Position numbers and translations under genes: made by a program. The notes beneath the pieces are model-generated. The model saw only the letters and a program-made list of their open reading frames with translations. It was not told where the DNA came from and made no database searches. This document shows, piece after piece, positions 33,156 through 43,500 of a DNA stretch of 64,000 nucleotides (its first letter is position 1; every line of letters starts with the position of its first letter). Source of the DNA: Antedon mediterranea (taxonomy: Eukaryota > Echinodermata > Crinoidea > Comatulida > Antedonidae); NCBI RefSeq assembly GCF_964355755.1, contig NC_092674.1, positions 4,221,001 through 4,285,000 on the forward strand, read 5' to 3'.

Positions 33156-34766
33156 TACCATATTTAGGTATACCATCACCATATTTGGAAACATCAAACT
33201 TTTTTGTCAAACTAGTGTAGTATAAAGTGTAGACAGAGCTTAGTCTATGTTATCAACACTGTAATGTACCGAGACCGCCGCAATCTGTCGCAACATTCTG
33301 TTTGTTTAGAATATATCATTTATACATACACATTTTCGTCTAGCCTGTTCAAATAAAGATTATGATAAAAATAGAAAACAAATATGCTGCTTTTGTCTAT
33401 TGTACTATTTTAAGATATAGATTAAACGTGACATTGAAATTGAGCTTTTATTACCGTTATAAATAAACAACTTTAAAAACGGCAGATTGATTATGAGCGC
33501 GTTCAAACTAAAGCTCTGTCTACACTATCAAACTTTATGTGACAAAAATATGATGTGCCCATATAGACAAGATAGTGTCATATCACTACCATATTTGAGC
33601 ATATCATTACCATATTTGGTCTCATCACATTTTTTAAACTAGTTTGATAGTGTATGCCCCAAGTCTGTAGTTATTGTCTATTTTATGTCAATCAACCAGT
33701 CGGCGTTTCGATTTTTGCCTGAGTAATACGAACTCACTGTGTATTATACGTATGGAACGCCATATGTGCCAACATACTTTTTACTAATTTTGGTCTAGAA
33801 CCTAGACTAGTTCAAACTATACAATACTGTATAATAATTTATATCTACTGCGTTCTTACGCGCATGTGCAGTGATCACTGCTTTAGTCGCGCCAATATTG
33901 AAGTATTTGAAATATAATAGTATAGGCTATAATAGTAGTACTATAGTAGTAAAAATGTCAATATTAATATACCACCCTAACCCTTTTCAGTTATCCTCAC
34001 ATTCATTGTAATACCTGGTAAACTAGAGAGTGGATTATTATTATTTTACGATGAGTTGACTTATTGTTTGAGTGATAATTACAATGATTCGGTTATTATA
34101 TATTTTTTTCTTCATAATATAGGATTAACTTGTCACGCCGCTAATGCATTGACCGCCATTTTTATCGCGTGCGGACAAGATGTTGCTTGCGTTGTCGAAT
34201 CTCATGTTGGCGTCACAGAGATGCGCAAGACACCAGAGGGTGATCTTAGGGTACGCCTAACCATACCGTCAATGATGATTGGAACCGTTGGAGGCGGTAC
34301 AGATCTACCTTCTCAAAACGTAAGTTTATTGAAATTAGATAATGTAATTACCAAAATTTGAAAGGTTTTGTATATCATATCATACAAGTTTACTTCCTAT
34401 TAGGACGTAAGCCCGCCGTATATAATTTGACCAATCACGATGAGATGGATCATCCGAACTTTTGATTTTGATTGGTCAACAAACCTACGTGGCGCCTGTA
34501 TGTCGTTGCGTTGCGTCCAAGTAGAAAAGTATAAACGACAATTGCACGCGACAGAATATTTTGTTTACCGTCTAGCCTTTCTTGTATTTTAGACGTGTCT
34601 TAGTATGATACAACTGCCCGAAGAGAACAGTCGAGATGCATTAGCTGAGGTCATAATGGGCGTGCTTTTGGGCGGAGAACTCTCTCTCAGCGCCGCAATG
34701 ACGGCGCATCATTTTTCAGCTGCTCATAAAAAATTCGCCAGAAGTGGAGTCACGAAACGGGTTTAA
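30341..34766 (+). CDS. Gene A: soluble HMG-CoA-reductase-like protein with mitochondrial-type presequence
   Basis: Exons 30341-30519, 31321-32066, 32170-32232, 34123-34319, 34593-34766; 452 aa; AATAAA at 34856. Residues 1-35 contain no acidic residue, have five Arg/Lys and an RRCMSTS cleavage-like site, as in matrix targeting peptides. The catalytic domain follows: ENYIG (108-112), MATTE (138-142), SRGCK, GNASGQN (235-241), QDKK (273-276), HAANALTAIFIACGQD (334-349), IGTVGGGT (382-389), GGELSLSAAM and H440. Known family catalytic residues Glu559, Lys691, Asp767 and His866 (human numbering) correspond to E142, K275, D349 and H440. Differences: no membrane or sterol-sensing domain, GDAMGMN is changed to GNASGQN, SGNYCTDKK is shortened to GGSQDKK, and the KNLVGSA lysine is absent. 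Probable NAD(P)H-dependent acyl-CoA reductase of unknown substrate. The start matches gene B, whose first coding exon has the same length. Introns hold MITEs and retroelement pieces. Confidence 0.88.
30559..30732 (+). pseudogene. Non-LTR retrotransposon ORF2 C-terminal remnant (CR1-like), gene A intron 1
   Basis: One open frame reads VEHLNVTIPKYTLSKINSSF, then KVAGAKIWNSLPINIKS, ending in a stop. This is the usual reverse-transcriptase-ORF tail (f.v.ga..WNSLP..i) of CR1/Jockey-type LINEs. Everything upstream is missing, which is the typical 5' truncation. Confidence 0.8.
30889..31018. repeat. MITE family 1 copy, gene A intron 1
   Basis: GGCTCTGTCTACACTCTCAA ... ACGATGATGTCATATTACTA ... TTGATAGTGTATACAGAGCT. 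Confidence 0.85.
32587..33090. mobile_element. Inverted pair of Penelope-like terminal repeats with hammerhead-like core
   Basis: Minus-orientation copy 32587-32835 and plus-orientation copy 32915-33090 share TCCAAAGGCAAATTACTGAA, TGTGGGTATCAGTGGCTGGA, ATTGAGATCCAGCCACTGAT and GTCCACCCAGGCAGCACTTG in opposite orientation. On the minus strand of the first copy, CTGATGA (32749-32743), stem GGGC/GCCC (32741-32738 with 32730-32727) and GAAA (32726-32723) form the core layout of a hammerhead ribozyme. The second copy has deleted this part. Such ribozymes are established in Penelope-like retroelements. No reverse transcriptase is present here. Confidence 0.55.
33088..33152. repeat. (TA)n microsatellite
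   Basis: About 32 uninterrupted TA units. Shorter tracts at 32562-32586 and 32828-32850 flank the other ends of the inserted repeats. Confidence 0.95.
33513..33820. repeat. MITE family 1 copy abutting a reverse MITE family 4 copy, gene A intron 3
   Basis: 33513-33655 runs AAGCTCTGTCTACACTATCA to CTAGTTTGATAGTGTATG. 33655-33820 (CCCCAAGTCTGTAGTTATTG ... GGAACGCCATATGTGCCAAC ... GGTCTAGAACCTAGACT) is the reverse complement of family 4. Confidence 0.8.
34385..34530. repeat. MITE family 2 copy, gene A intron 4
   Basis: TTCCTATTAGGACGTAAGCC ... TTTGACCAATCACGATGAG ... TTTTGATTGGTCAACAAACC ... GTTGCGTTGCGTCCAAGTAG. Confidence 0.8.
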
Positions 34767-35109
34767 AAAGTGTTTGGAATAGAACATATACTATTAAAGC
34801 ACATATTATGTATTATGACAATGTGTGTTGTGATGTTTGAACATAGACATGAAACAATAAACAAATACATGCTATGTTTACTATTAAGTGTATTAAAATC
34901 ATATTAATTAATTAATATACTTGCACATACGGCACTAGGTATCCTAAAGTTCACGAAAAAAGGTAATTGGCATCCAAGTTAATATCGTATATGAAGTGCA
35001 GAATCTACCACTATTCTGCTGCAGTAAGTTCACTTTTTAATTGTTTCATTGTATTTATGTGGTTTTTGATTGATCAAAATGATCGGAGAATAGAAACAAT
35101 CTTGCATTG

Positions 35110-35265
35110 CAAGCGTTGGTTCTACTTCGTGATTGGTTAAAACTTGCAAAATGGTCGTATTGCAGTACGGTTTGTTTCTGTTCTGTGATTGGTTGAAAGT
35201 TGTAAACGTTGGCTCGTCCCCCACTTTAATAAGTTTATGGTTCTGCTTTGTGATTGGTTAAAACG
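35110..35265 (+). repeat. Three spaced GTGATTGGTTRAAA repeats downstream of gene A
   Basis: TTCTNNTTNGTGATTGGTTA occurs with GATTGG at 35131, 35187 and 35252 (spacing 56 and 65 bp), all as inverted CCAAT boxes on the same strand. They are part of a degenerate tandem unit (TTGGTTCTRCTTYGTGATTG). A similar GTGATTGGTTAATGAATT lies near 16567. Confidence 0.6.
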
Positions 35266-35612
35266 TTTTGAGAGGGCGACAAACAAACATTGAGCTACTT
35301 CGCACAACCCTGGCATAGCAGCAGAATCACAATAATTTGATATAATAGTAAATAAGCTTGACCGATAGTACAGTGTTTTGCGGTTTATTATATACATATA
35401 TTTTACATACCACACGTTAGATAATCTTGGGTAAAGTAAACCATTGTGTAAATACATACATCAATCGCCTTAATATCATTCCTTAACAATAACTGTAATG
35501 CATAAATTTATAATATTGTAATAAAGATTAACCATACATTTGTATGTTGACCGGCAAGTACATTATGGACGTGGATTGACTTAGGAAGATTTACTTAAAA
35601 CGTTTAACTTAC

Positions 35613-35687
35613 GTATATCACTACCATATTGGGACACATCAAACTTTGTTGTCAAACTAGTGTAGTATAAAGTGTAGACAGAGCTTA
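35613..35687. repeat. MITE family 1, right half only
   Basis: ATATCACTACCATATTGGGA ... AACTAGTGTAGTATAAAGTG then TAGACAGAGCTTAAG. Nearly the same as the right half at 33152-33241, including the odd GTGTAGTATAAAGTG variant, so the two share a source. Confidence 0.85.
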
Positions 35688-36289
35688 AGTCTATGTTATC
35701 ACCACCTAATAATGTTACCGCCGCAATCTGTCGAAACATACTGTTTAGTTACTTATTGTGTAGAAGAATTGAGAAAGTAACACCCCCGCCCCGATTAAAT
35801 GTTATATTTAAGCAGTAGTATTAAACGTATGTAAAGTAACTGTATATTATTAAGATAGGATAAGTGTAGTTTCTGTAAATAATATTGTACGTCATTTTAA
35901 ATTTTAATTACCGTTAATGTGGATACAGTATAGTGTGTAATATTAGTATGTATTTTATTCAATAAGGGAAGATAATAAATAAAACTAATTATTACAAAAG
36001 AAGTGAAGTCATTGTTAAATTTTTCGATTATCGATGTGTAACTCTCCTCCTGGGCTTAGTGTATCATAAAGAAATTTATTTTGTTAAAATCTTATTTCAA
36101 CAATATTTTACGAGGGTGGTCCATCCAGCCGAAGCTGATCATTAGGGACCCTCACAGAAATACATCATGACAAGACATAAACATGTAACAACAAAAATTA
36201 AATTAAAATAAATATAATTTATGAAGATAAAATAAAGCACAAACAATTTAAAATCAAAAATTAAATAAATAAAATTAAATTGGCCATTT

Positions 36290-36460
36290 GATAAAATGGA
36301 AGTATCTAAACAAGAAGATAGTCCTTGAGCAGAAATTTGAAGGAAAAGGGTAAGATGAAGCAAGTCGGATATCTAAAGGAAGAGAATTAAAAAAAGTAGG
36401 AGCATTGAAGCTAAAGGACTGTTTGAACAGTTCCAAGTAAGGTCTGGGTATAATGAGATC
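36290..36460 (-). pseudogene. CR1-like LINE ORF2 C-terminal remnant
   Basis: Reading the minus strand from about 36460 gives NGDLIIPRPYLELFKQSFSF, then NAPTFFNSLPLDIRLAS. This is the reverse-transcriptase-ORF tail typical of CR1/Jockey LINEs. 5' truncated. Its lower-coordinate side (36140-36290) is AT-rich and resembles the 3' UTR. Confidence 0.75.
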
Positions 36461-37642
36461 ACCGTTAGTGATCTGCTGTGTGGCCTGCAGCCATTAGATG
36501 TGATCTTAGCAAGTAAATAAATAGCATTATTATTAGACGATATTTTTCAGTACCTTTGCGCCGGTCTTCACCCCTCTTTTTTTCCCATTAGTCACCCCTC
36601 TTTTAATCCTTCAGTCACCCTTCTGTTTTTCCAATCAAACCTCGCCCACCCACCCCATAATCCATTCACCCAACACCGCGTTCTTTGATTTTAAGGTTAC
36701 CGACAAATGAACCGTACTCATTCATATACATAGTCTTTACTTATGTTTTTATAGTGCTATTCTAATTAAATATCCGATTTCGGAGCATTTTGGTAAACTT
36801 ATTTTTCAATATTTAATTTTGATTCAAAGATTTTGTCGTCTTTTGAATGTTAAACAATTTTCAACTATGTGAACTTTATCTGGTACCATTTATAGGTCCT
36901 GTTTGATTGTATTTTTAATGGCAGATAATGTTTGCTTAGCCAAGTCCTAAACAAACATTAGCACCTTGTTGAAATAGATATAATTATGATAATGTATTGT
37001 GTGAAAAGTAACATTATATATAGCTTTTATGTGTTATTTTTAGACAACGGTTCATGATACATACTATTATCATTCGTTATAGGCGTGTACAAGTTTGAAA
37101 CTTTGGACCAACATCAATGTCATAATTATTATGGACCTATACTTTATGTTTATGCAGTTTATGTATACAGATCCCACTCGAAATAATAATAATAAGAAAA
37201 AAAACCCATTAACAAACAAAAATATTAACGCACTTAAATAACCACTCTTTTTTTATGTAGTAAGCCTGTATAGTAAAGTTACTATTTTAAAATCAGGTGA
37301 TTACCGAACTTTGAAAATCAAGAAATAATTCCTTTAATTTCTTTCCATTAAATTAGTTAATGTGTCACTAGGCAATGTGTGCCAATTATATGTGTTTATA
37401 ATTTTAGTATTGTTCTATTTGACAATCTTGTGATAAAAATCACCAGATTTTCTGTTCGATCTATCGAGCCGATCCTTATCACTGAACTTCGAAACTTCCG
37501 AATAGATCTATAAAAATTATTATCTGTCAAGAGGTAGTTGGATAACTGGACTAAAATATCCTTTGAAGGTTGACATATTGATTATCAGCACTGACTTATC
37601 AGTATAAATTGGTACAATGTTCTAAAAATACATTGCTTGCAA
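36461..37642. other. Gene-free AT-rich stretch between genes A and B
   Basis: No gene or clear repeat found. Confidence 0.4.
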
Positions 37643-38980
37643 TACAGTGCAAACACATCAGCAATCGTAACTCTAAATTTAGAAACATCGAATTCTAAAA
37701 TTATAATATGTTACTAATTTTGGACTGAAACCAAAATGTTTGCAGAAGATAAAATGGGCGTATGGATTAATGGAGATATTAATGTGCAATGTATCTAATG
37801 TTCTAATTCTGTACTTTGAACAAACGTCATCTCTTAGAAACATCGAATACTAAAATTATAATGTGTTTCTAATTTTAGACTGTAACCAAAATGCTTGCAG
37901 AAGATAAAAATGAGCGTATGGATTAATGGAGATATTAATGTGCAATGTATCTCATCTGCTAATTCTGTATTTTGAAAATTGAATGAGAGATTTATATTAA
38001 ATTTTCATTACTATTTCTGTTTTATTTCTTTATTTATCCACACTCGTAAACAATTTCAAGACCAGGAAAGAGTGGTATTTTAACTTAAAAGTTACGGTTA
38101 TTTTATTTGTTTACCCTTTCACGTGATCCTTCGAAGTGGGTTCATCACATCACAATAAACATATCAATACGACTTAGGTGTCACATTTTTAAGCGTATGA
38201 AGACGAAAGGAAGTATCGGAATATAGAATGTATTTTTACATAAAATATAGTAAATAGGTCGAACAAACGCAGGTCTAGTGTCTCTTAAGCGTGGTTCCCA
38301 CTAGCGACGCAACGCAATTGGACGTAACGCAACGCAAGTGAATTGGCCAATCACAGGCGATGGCTTATTCGCTTGTGATTGCTACCGGTCTATAACTTCG
38401 CTTGTCATTGGTTAAAACGCTTGCGCTGCGTTTACGTCCTTGCGTTACGTTCAAGTGGGAACCAAGCCATCGCTTGTGATTGGTCAATTCACTTGCGCTG
38501 CGTTACGTCCTTGTGTTGCGTCGCTAGTGGGAACCACGCTTAAACAATACTACTATTCATATACAACTATACATTTATCTAACCAATAGGAAACGCTACT
38601 TTTGTATGTTGTGTACTGTGTTCATTTTAAAGTTTATCTGATTGCTTGTGATTTCTAGTTTTACTTTACCGTAATATTTTCGGAAGATGACAGAAAAAAA
38701 TAAACTGTATTGGGATTGATCAACTAGTGCTCTCTAGAGTTGGATAAACGTCTACCTAATTATAAACAAATGAATGAATATCTAATATAAATCTCTCATT
38801 CCAATTTCAGTACAGAAATTAGTAAATGATATACATTGCACATTATCTCTATTAATCCATACGCCCATTTTTATATTCTGCAAACATTGTGGTTTCAGTC
38901 TAAAATTAGTAACATATTATAATTTTAGCATTCGATGTTTCTAAATTTAGAGTTACGATTATTGATGTGTTTGCACTGTA
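37643..38980. mobile_element. ~1.34 kb foldback element with ~190-bp inverted arms
   Basis: The ends TACAGTGCAAACACATCA and TGATGTGTTTGCACTGTA match exactly. The arms continue with CGTAACTCTAAATTTAGAAA, TTATAATATGTTACTAATTT and GTATGGATTAATGGAGATAT and their complements at 38785-38975. The left arm is partly duplicated (second copy 37833-37984). The centre contains a compound MITE family 2 copy (38287-38541). No coding frame. Confidence 0.8.
38287..38541. repeat. Compound MITE family 2 copy nested in the foldback element
   Basis: AAGCGTGGTTCCCACTAGCG at the left and CGCTAGTGGGAACCACGCTT at the right are exact complements. Inside lie two or three CCAAT-core segments and an internal end AAGTGGGAACCAAGC. 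Same organisation as 6590-6790. Confidence 0.85.
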
Positions 38981-39961
38981 CTATTGATAACTGATAGTAA
39001 GTAAATGCACCTGAGTACGTCCATGCCCTTTCCGAAACCTAAACATTCTTCTAAAGTTTTTCGCATATTAATGCGAAAACCTATAGTTGATAGTACTAGT
39101 TTTCTTTTTCATTCGGGACATTATTTGGTGGTGGTGGTATTAGGATTGGTCAACTAGGTATCTCGACGTTGTGAAGAATGTCTACCCACTAATTGATGGT
39201 AACTAAATTCACCCGAGACCTTTTTCCACACCAATAGTTTGTTCTCTTTTCGCATTAATAATGGTAAACATCTATAATAGTATTAGTTTTTTTTTCGTCG
39301 AGAAGTTATCTTAAAAGATAATATATATATATATATATTTTTTCTTCCATCAATTAAAACAGCCATATATAATTGAACCACTACTTTGAACATTTGCCAA
39401 GTGGCTGTTTGATGCTGAATTCCTATTGGTTGGTTCTGCACCTGTTGTTAATAATATGCTAATTAGGTTAAATACAGAAATATCAAGAAGTCGTCGTATG
39501 ATTAGCAAAACGACTCATGAGATGTGGTAAGCGTATCTTAAGTTATAAATAGACACGTTGATATTATTAGATAATACATAATCAATAAGATTATTGTGTT
39601 TTAATATTTCAAAATAGATTATAGAAGGTCGTTGACCGATGAATGAACTGTTTTCGTAACTCTTACCGTATTATTGATGGCCGATCCTCACAGATACAGT
39701 AGGCATTTGTGAAATTCAATCAAATAATTACATCAGAATATATAGAAGTTTGAATTAAACTTTCCTCCTTTGCATTTGTTGTATACTAAGATGAAAGGCC
39801 ATGCTTGTATTAAAAAATAATAAACAACGATGTTAGATCAGAAAAAAACTCTTTCTGAAGAATGAAATGAAAACATGTCTAACAACAGAATAATATCTTC
39901 ATTAAAATTAGAGTAAACATGTTTAACATGTTTATGACAACAACCCTTAGATCTGATCATT

Positions 39962-40400
39962 AGTTGCCCCAAAGGTAGTTGCCCCAAAGGTAGTTGCCCC
40001 GGAGGTATTTGCCCCAAAGGTAGTTGCCCCAAAGGTAGTTGCCCGGACGGTATAGTTGTTAGTGTAATTGTCCAGGATGTTGCCCGATAACTGAAAAGAT
40101 GCGGTTTAATAAACAACATGAACCACCACTGACTAACTGTAGGTAGTTGTTTTTATCATTGTCCAGGGGGGTTGCCCGATAACTGAAAAGATGCGGTTTA
40201 ATAAACAACATGAACCACCACTGACTAACTGTAGGTAGTTGTTTGTATCATTGTCCAGGGGGGTTGCCCGATAACTTAAAAGATGTGGTTCAATAAACAA
40301 CTTTACGAACCACCACCAACTGTAGGTAATTGTTTTGTTTGTGTAATTGTCCAGGGGTTGCCCGATAACTTAAAAGATGCGGTTAAATAAATAAATAAAT
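39962..40400 (+). repeat. Two tandem arrays upstream of gene B (15-bp and ~92-bp units)
   Basis: 39962-40055: six copies of GGTAGTTGCCCCAAA. 40068-40400: four copies of a 91-96 bp unit starting TTGTCCAGGGGGGTTGCCCG, then ATAACTGAAAAGATGCGGTT. Ends about 90 bp before the TATA box of gene B. Confidence 0.85.
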
Positions 40401-40491
40401 AATATATTTACATGAAACACGTTACCAGTGTACCTGTAGATAATGCTACCTTATCGGTCATTGACTGCGCATGTTCCGTGACTTCACAATG

Positions 40492-40530
40492 TATAAAACC
40501 CTTTCGAGACGTGATACGGATATCATTCAG
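40492..40530 (+). promoter_or_regulatory. Candidate core promoter of HMGR-like gene B
   Basis: TATAAAA at 40492-40498, with an initiator-like TCATTC at 40523-40528, about 31 bases downstream. This predicts a 5' UTR of about 65 bases to the ATG at 40591, with no intron. An in-frame ATG at 40471 lies upstream of the TATA box and is therefore unlikely to be used. Confidence 0.55.
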
Positions 40531-40590
40531 TGTTACCAATTATTACAAAATACGCGTTGTAAAAACTGGTCTAAGGATAACTGCTTGACA

Positions 40591-43500
40591 ATGTCGAAGT
40601 TAAGGATTTTGAGCAGAACAGCAACTAATGTTAATTCGTTTGGTCGATATTTTTCTACGAGCGTTTTGAAACAGAGCAGCGCAGGCGATGATGCTGACTT
40701 TAACGCACGAAAATCATTTCATAAAGTGTCGAACAAAGCCACCGCTGATATCCAAGTTAGAAACCAATCGTAAGTACTAAAATAATATGTAAGCATTTCT
40801 TTGAAAGAGAGAGAGAGAGAGAAATTAGATTTTACGATAGAATACAAGGGCGGGTCTGTGATTTCTTGAAAAAGGAGAACGGATAATGGGCGGCTCTCCC
40901 ATATCCGCGCCTGCTGCAGCTGTATGTAGTTTTTATCCTAACCGCACGTTCAGTATATAGCTTAAAGCTCTGTCTACACTATCAAACGTTATTTAACAAA
41001 AATGTGCCCATATAATGACATGATGATGTTCATAATTAGTTATATTTCACCATATCAGATTTGTTACTGTGAGGAATTTGTTTGTGGAAAAGAATATTCC
41101 ATCATTTTATGAATATTTGAGGATTTCGACTTACCGATTTCTTACAAGAATAATGAAAAGCGAAAACAGAATGTTAATTTGTATATACAAATATTTATTG
41201 ATGGATTCAAACATGTACTACAAATGGAGAGAGGCATATACCAATAGATAAAAGTTTTGGTCCTCTCTCCTTCATCTTTTTTGTTTTCTTTGTAATGCAT
41301 TATACCATATGGACAATTGTCTAAAATAAAAGTTGAATTGAATTGAATTGAATATCCCACCTACACTATTGTTATAGTACTTTGTGTTTTCCACCGATGT
41401 AAAGCTGTAATTCCCAATAATTGATTAATTGATATCTACTTTTCCATGTAATTTGTCGTTTTAGTTATAGGCCTATGAAGTTACTTTCTTATAGCCATAA
41501 TCACTTATATCGATATTAAACAAGTATTTGTGATACTCAGTATGCTAATAGAGTATTTGAATATGTGTGGTGAAATGCCGTAAATATATCATAGCTATAT
41601 ACTTTAAAATAACTTCTTACTTTTTCTAGAAACCAGGCTGAGTCAGCCACTGCTACTAGTGTGTCACTTAACAATAGAAACATGTACATCAACCAAAACG
41701 CGTTGCGTAATGTTGACCTATCACCGTTGGACGACATGTACAATGATGACACGTACACACGTAGCGTGGAAAAGTACATCGGAACTGTTAAAGTCCCAGT
41801 TGGGATGGTTAACGTCGACGTAAATGGCATATACGCAAAGGGATCATTCTCTGTGCCTATGGCTACAACTGAAGCTGCATTAGTGGCATCCTACTCAAGG
41901 GGCTGTAAGCTTATCAGGGCATGTGGAGGAGTCAACACAGCAGTTATCGGACAGACAATTCAGAGAGTTCCAGAGTTCATATTTCGCAACCTACCCGACG
42001 CGTACACTTTTTTACAGTGGTTTGATCGCCCCGAAGTCTTTAACGCTTTAAAATTGGCTGCCGAGAGTACAACAAACCACGGTAAACTTATTAAGATAGT
42101 ACCTAACTTACATGGTAATAAGGTTCATGTGAAGTTTTTGTATGAAACTGGAAACGCGTCTGGCCAGAATATCAGTACATTCGCTACCAATGCAGCTATT
42201 ATGAATGTTCTTCCCGAATGCCCTATTCAGCCAGAAAAGTGGCTGCTGGAAGCAGGTGGTTCGCAAGACAAGAAGGCTTCAATTGGGTTTTACAACAATT
42301 CTAGAGGATTGTATGTCACTGGTGAGATGGTGTGCCCAAAAGAACTTGTTGAAAGTATTCTAAAAACATCAGGTAAGTTTAGCCAAACTGTAAACAACCA
42401 CCTATCTATTTTCGCAGGTAACCATCTACGTTCAAATCTAAGATTAAATTCAGTATCCTAAGTTGAATCATTAGAGAAAAGGACTAAATAAATAAAATCC
42501 CTGTTGACTGAAATTACTTTCTCTAATCTAAAATGCGTTAATAAAGATAAGGGTAATAATGTTTAATGTTCTGAATTTATTTTGGCAGTTGATAACATGA
42601 ATGATGCCAACGAGTCGACACTTATGAGCTTATACATGCAAGGAGTAACAGGTACGTCACGTGAATGTTACGTAATAATGATCTTAATAATGTTGGAATA
42701 AAAGTAGACAGACATTTCTAATTCCCTTCATACTTACTACTAAGTTTATTTCAATACGTGCTTTGTACACAACTTTGATAAAACTGCGCAAAGCTTGTTC
42801 GTCAATTTTTTTTATTTTGGTAATGTTTAAAATGGTGATATATTTGTACAATTTGAGTGATTTATTTTTGTATTGTAATATATTTCAGGATTGACATACC
42901 ATGCATCCAATGCCCTGGCCGCCATCTTCATCGCATGCGGACAGGACCCTGCCTGCGTCGCCGAAAGTCATGTTGGCGTGCAAGAGGCGCGTAAAACACC
43001 AGAAGGCGATCTAAGACTTCGAATAACGATGCCATCCTTAATGGTGGGAACAGTTGGAGGGGGAACATTCCTGCCTTCACAAAGGGTAGGTTTTATGATT
43101 TATTTTGTCCAGAACTCAACTGTCAATGAACACTTGTTACGGACCTTATTTAGTTTAAACAACATTTAAAATAAAGTCCTGTAGTAGTAGCCAACGACAG
43201 ACAGTGATGTGCGCCTTGGTTGGACCTCAGTGTTGTAGTAAGCATATAGCGTTTGGGGTGTCTCGGCAGCCTAATTATGGTCCTGACACTTTAAAAAAGG
43301 TTTGTTTCACGACACTCGTTCTGTTTTACCACTGACGAAAATTTAGTTCAATTATTATTAATTATTATATTTTATAAAACAAAGAAATGTTATCCCGGAG
43401 TTACCCTTTAACATAATGTATTTGTGTATTACAGACTTGTCTTGATATTGTGCAACTTCCAGAAGAGAAAAGTCGACTTGCTTTTGCTGAAGTTATATTG

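Larger units (their letters stand above)
32513..33241. repeat. MITE family 1 copy split by an insertion, gene A intron 3
   Basis: The left half 32513-32561 (AAGCTCTGTCTACACTATCA ... GTGCCCATATATG) and right half 33152-33241 (ATCACTACCATATTTAGG ... GTGTAGACAGAGCTTA) are separated by an inverted pair of Penelope-like repeats and three (TA)n tracts. The break lies in the ATATATG part of the MITE, from which the (TA)n could have grown. Confidence 0.8.

Noticed and set aside
30341-34766. Possibility that the HMGR-like genes are bacterial contamination or a recent bacterial transfer
   Set aside because: Both have four GT-AG introns in matching phases, eukaryotic promoters and polyA signals, and are embedded in host repeats. 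An ancient transfer cannot be excluded.
40471-40590. Upstream in-frame ATG extending gene B by 40 residues
   Set aside because: It precedes the TATA box. The ATG at 40591 gives the same exon length as gene A and a clean mitochondrial leader.
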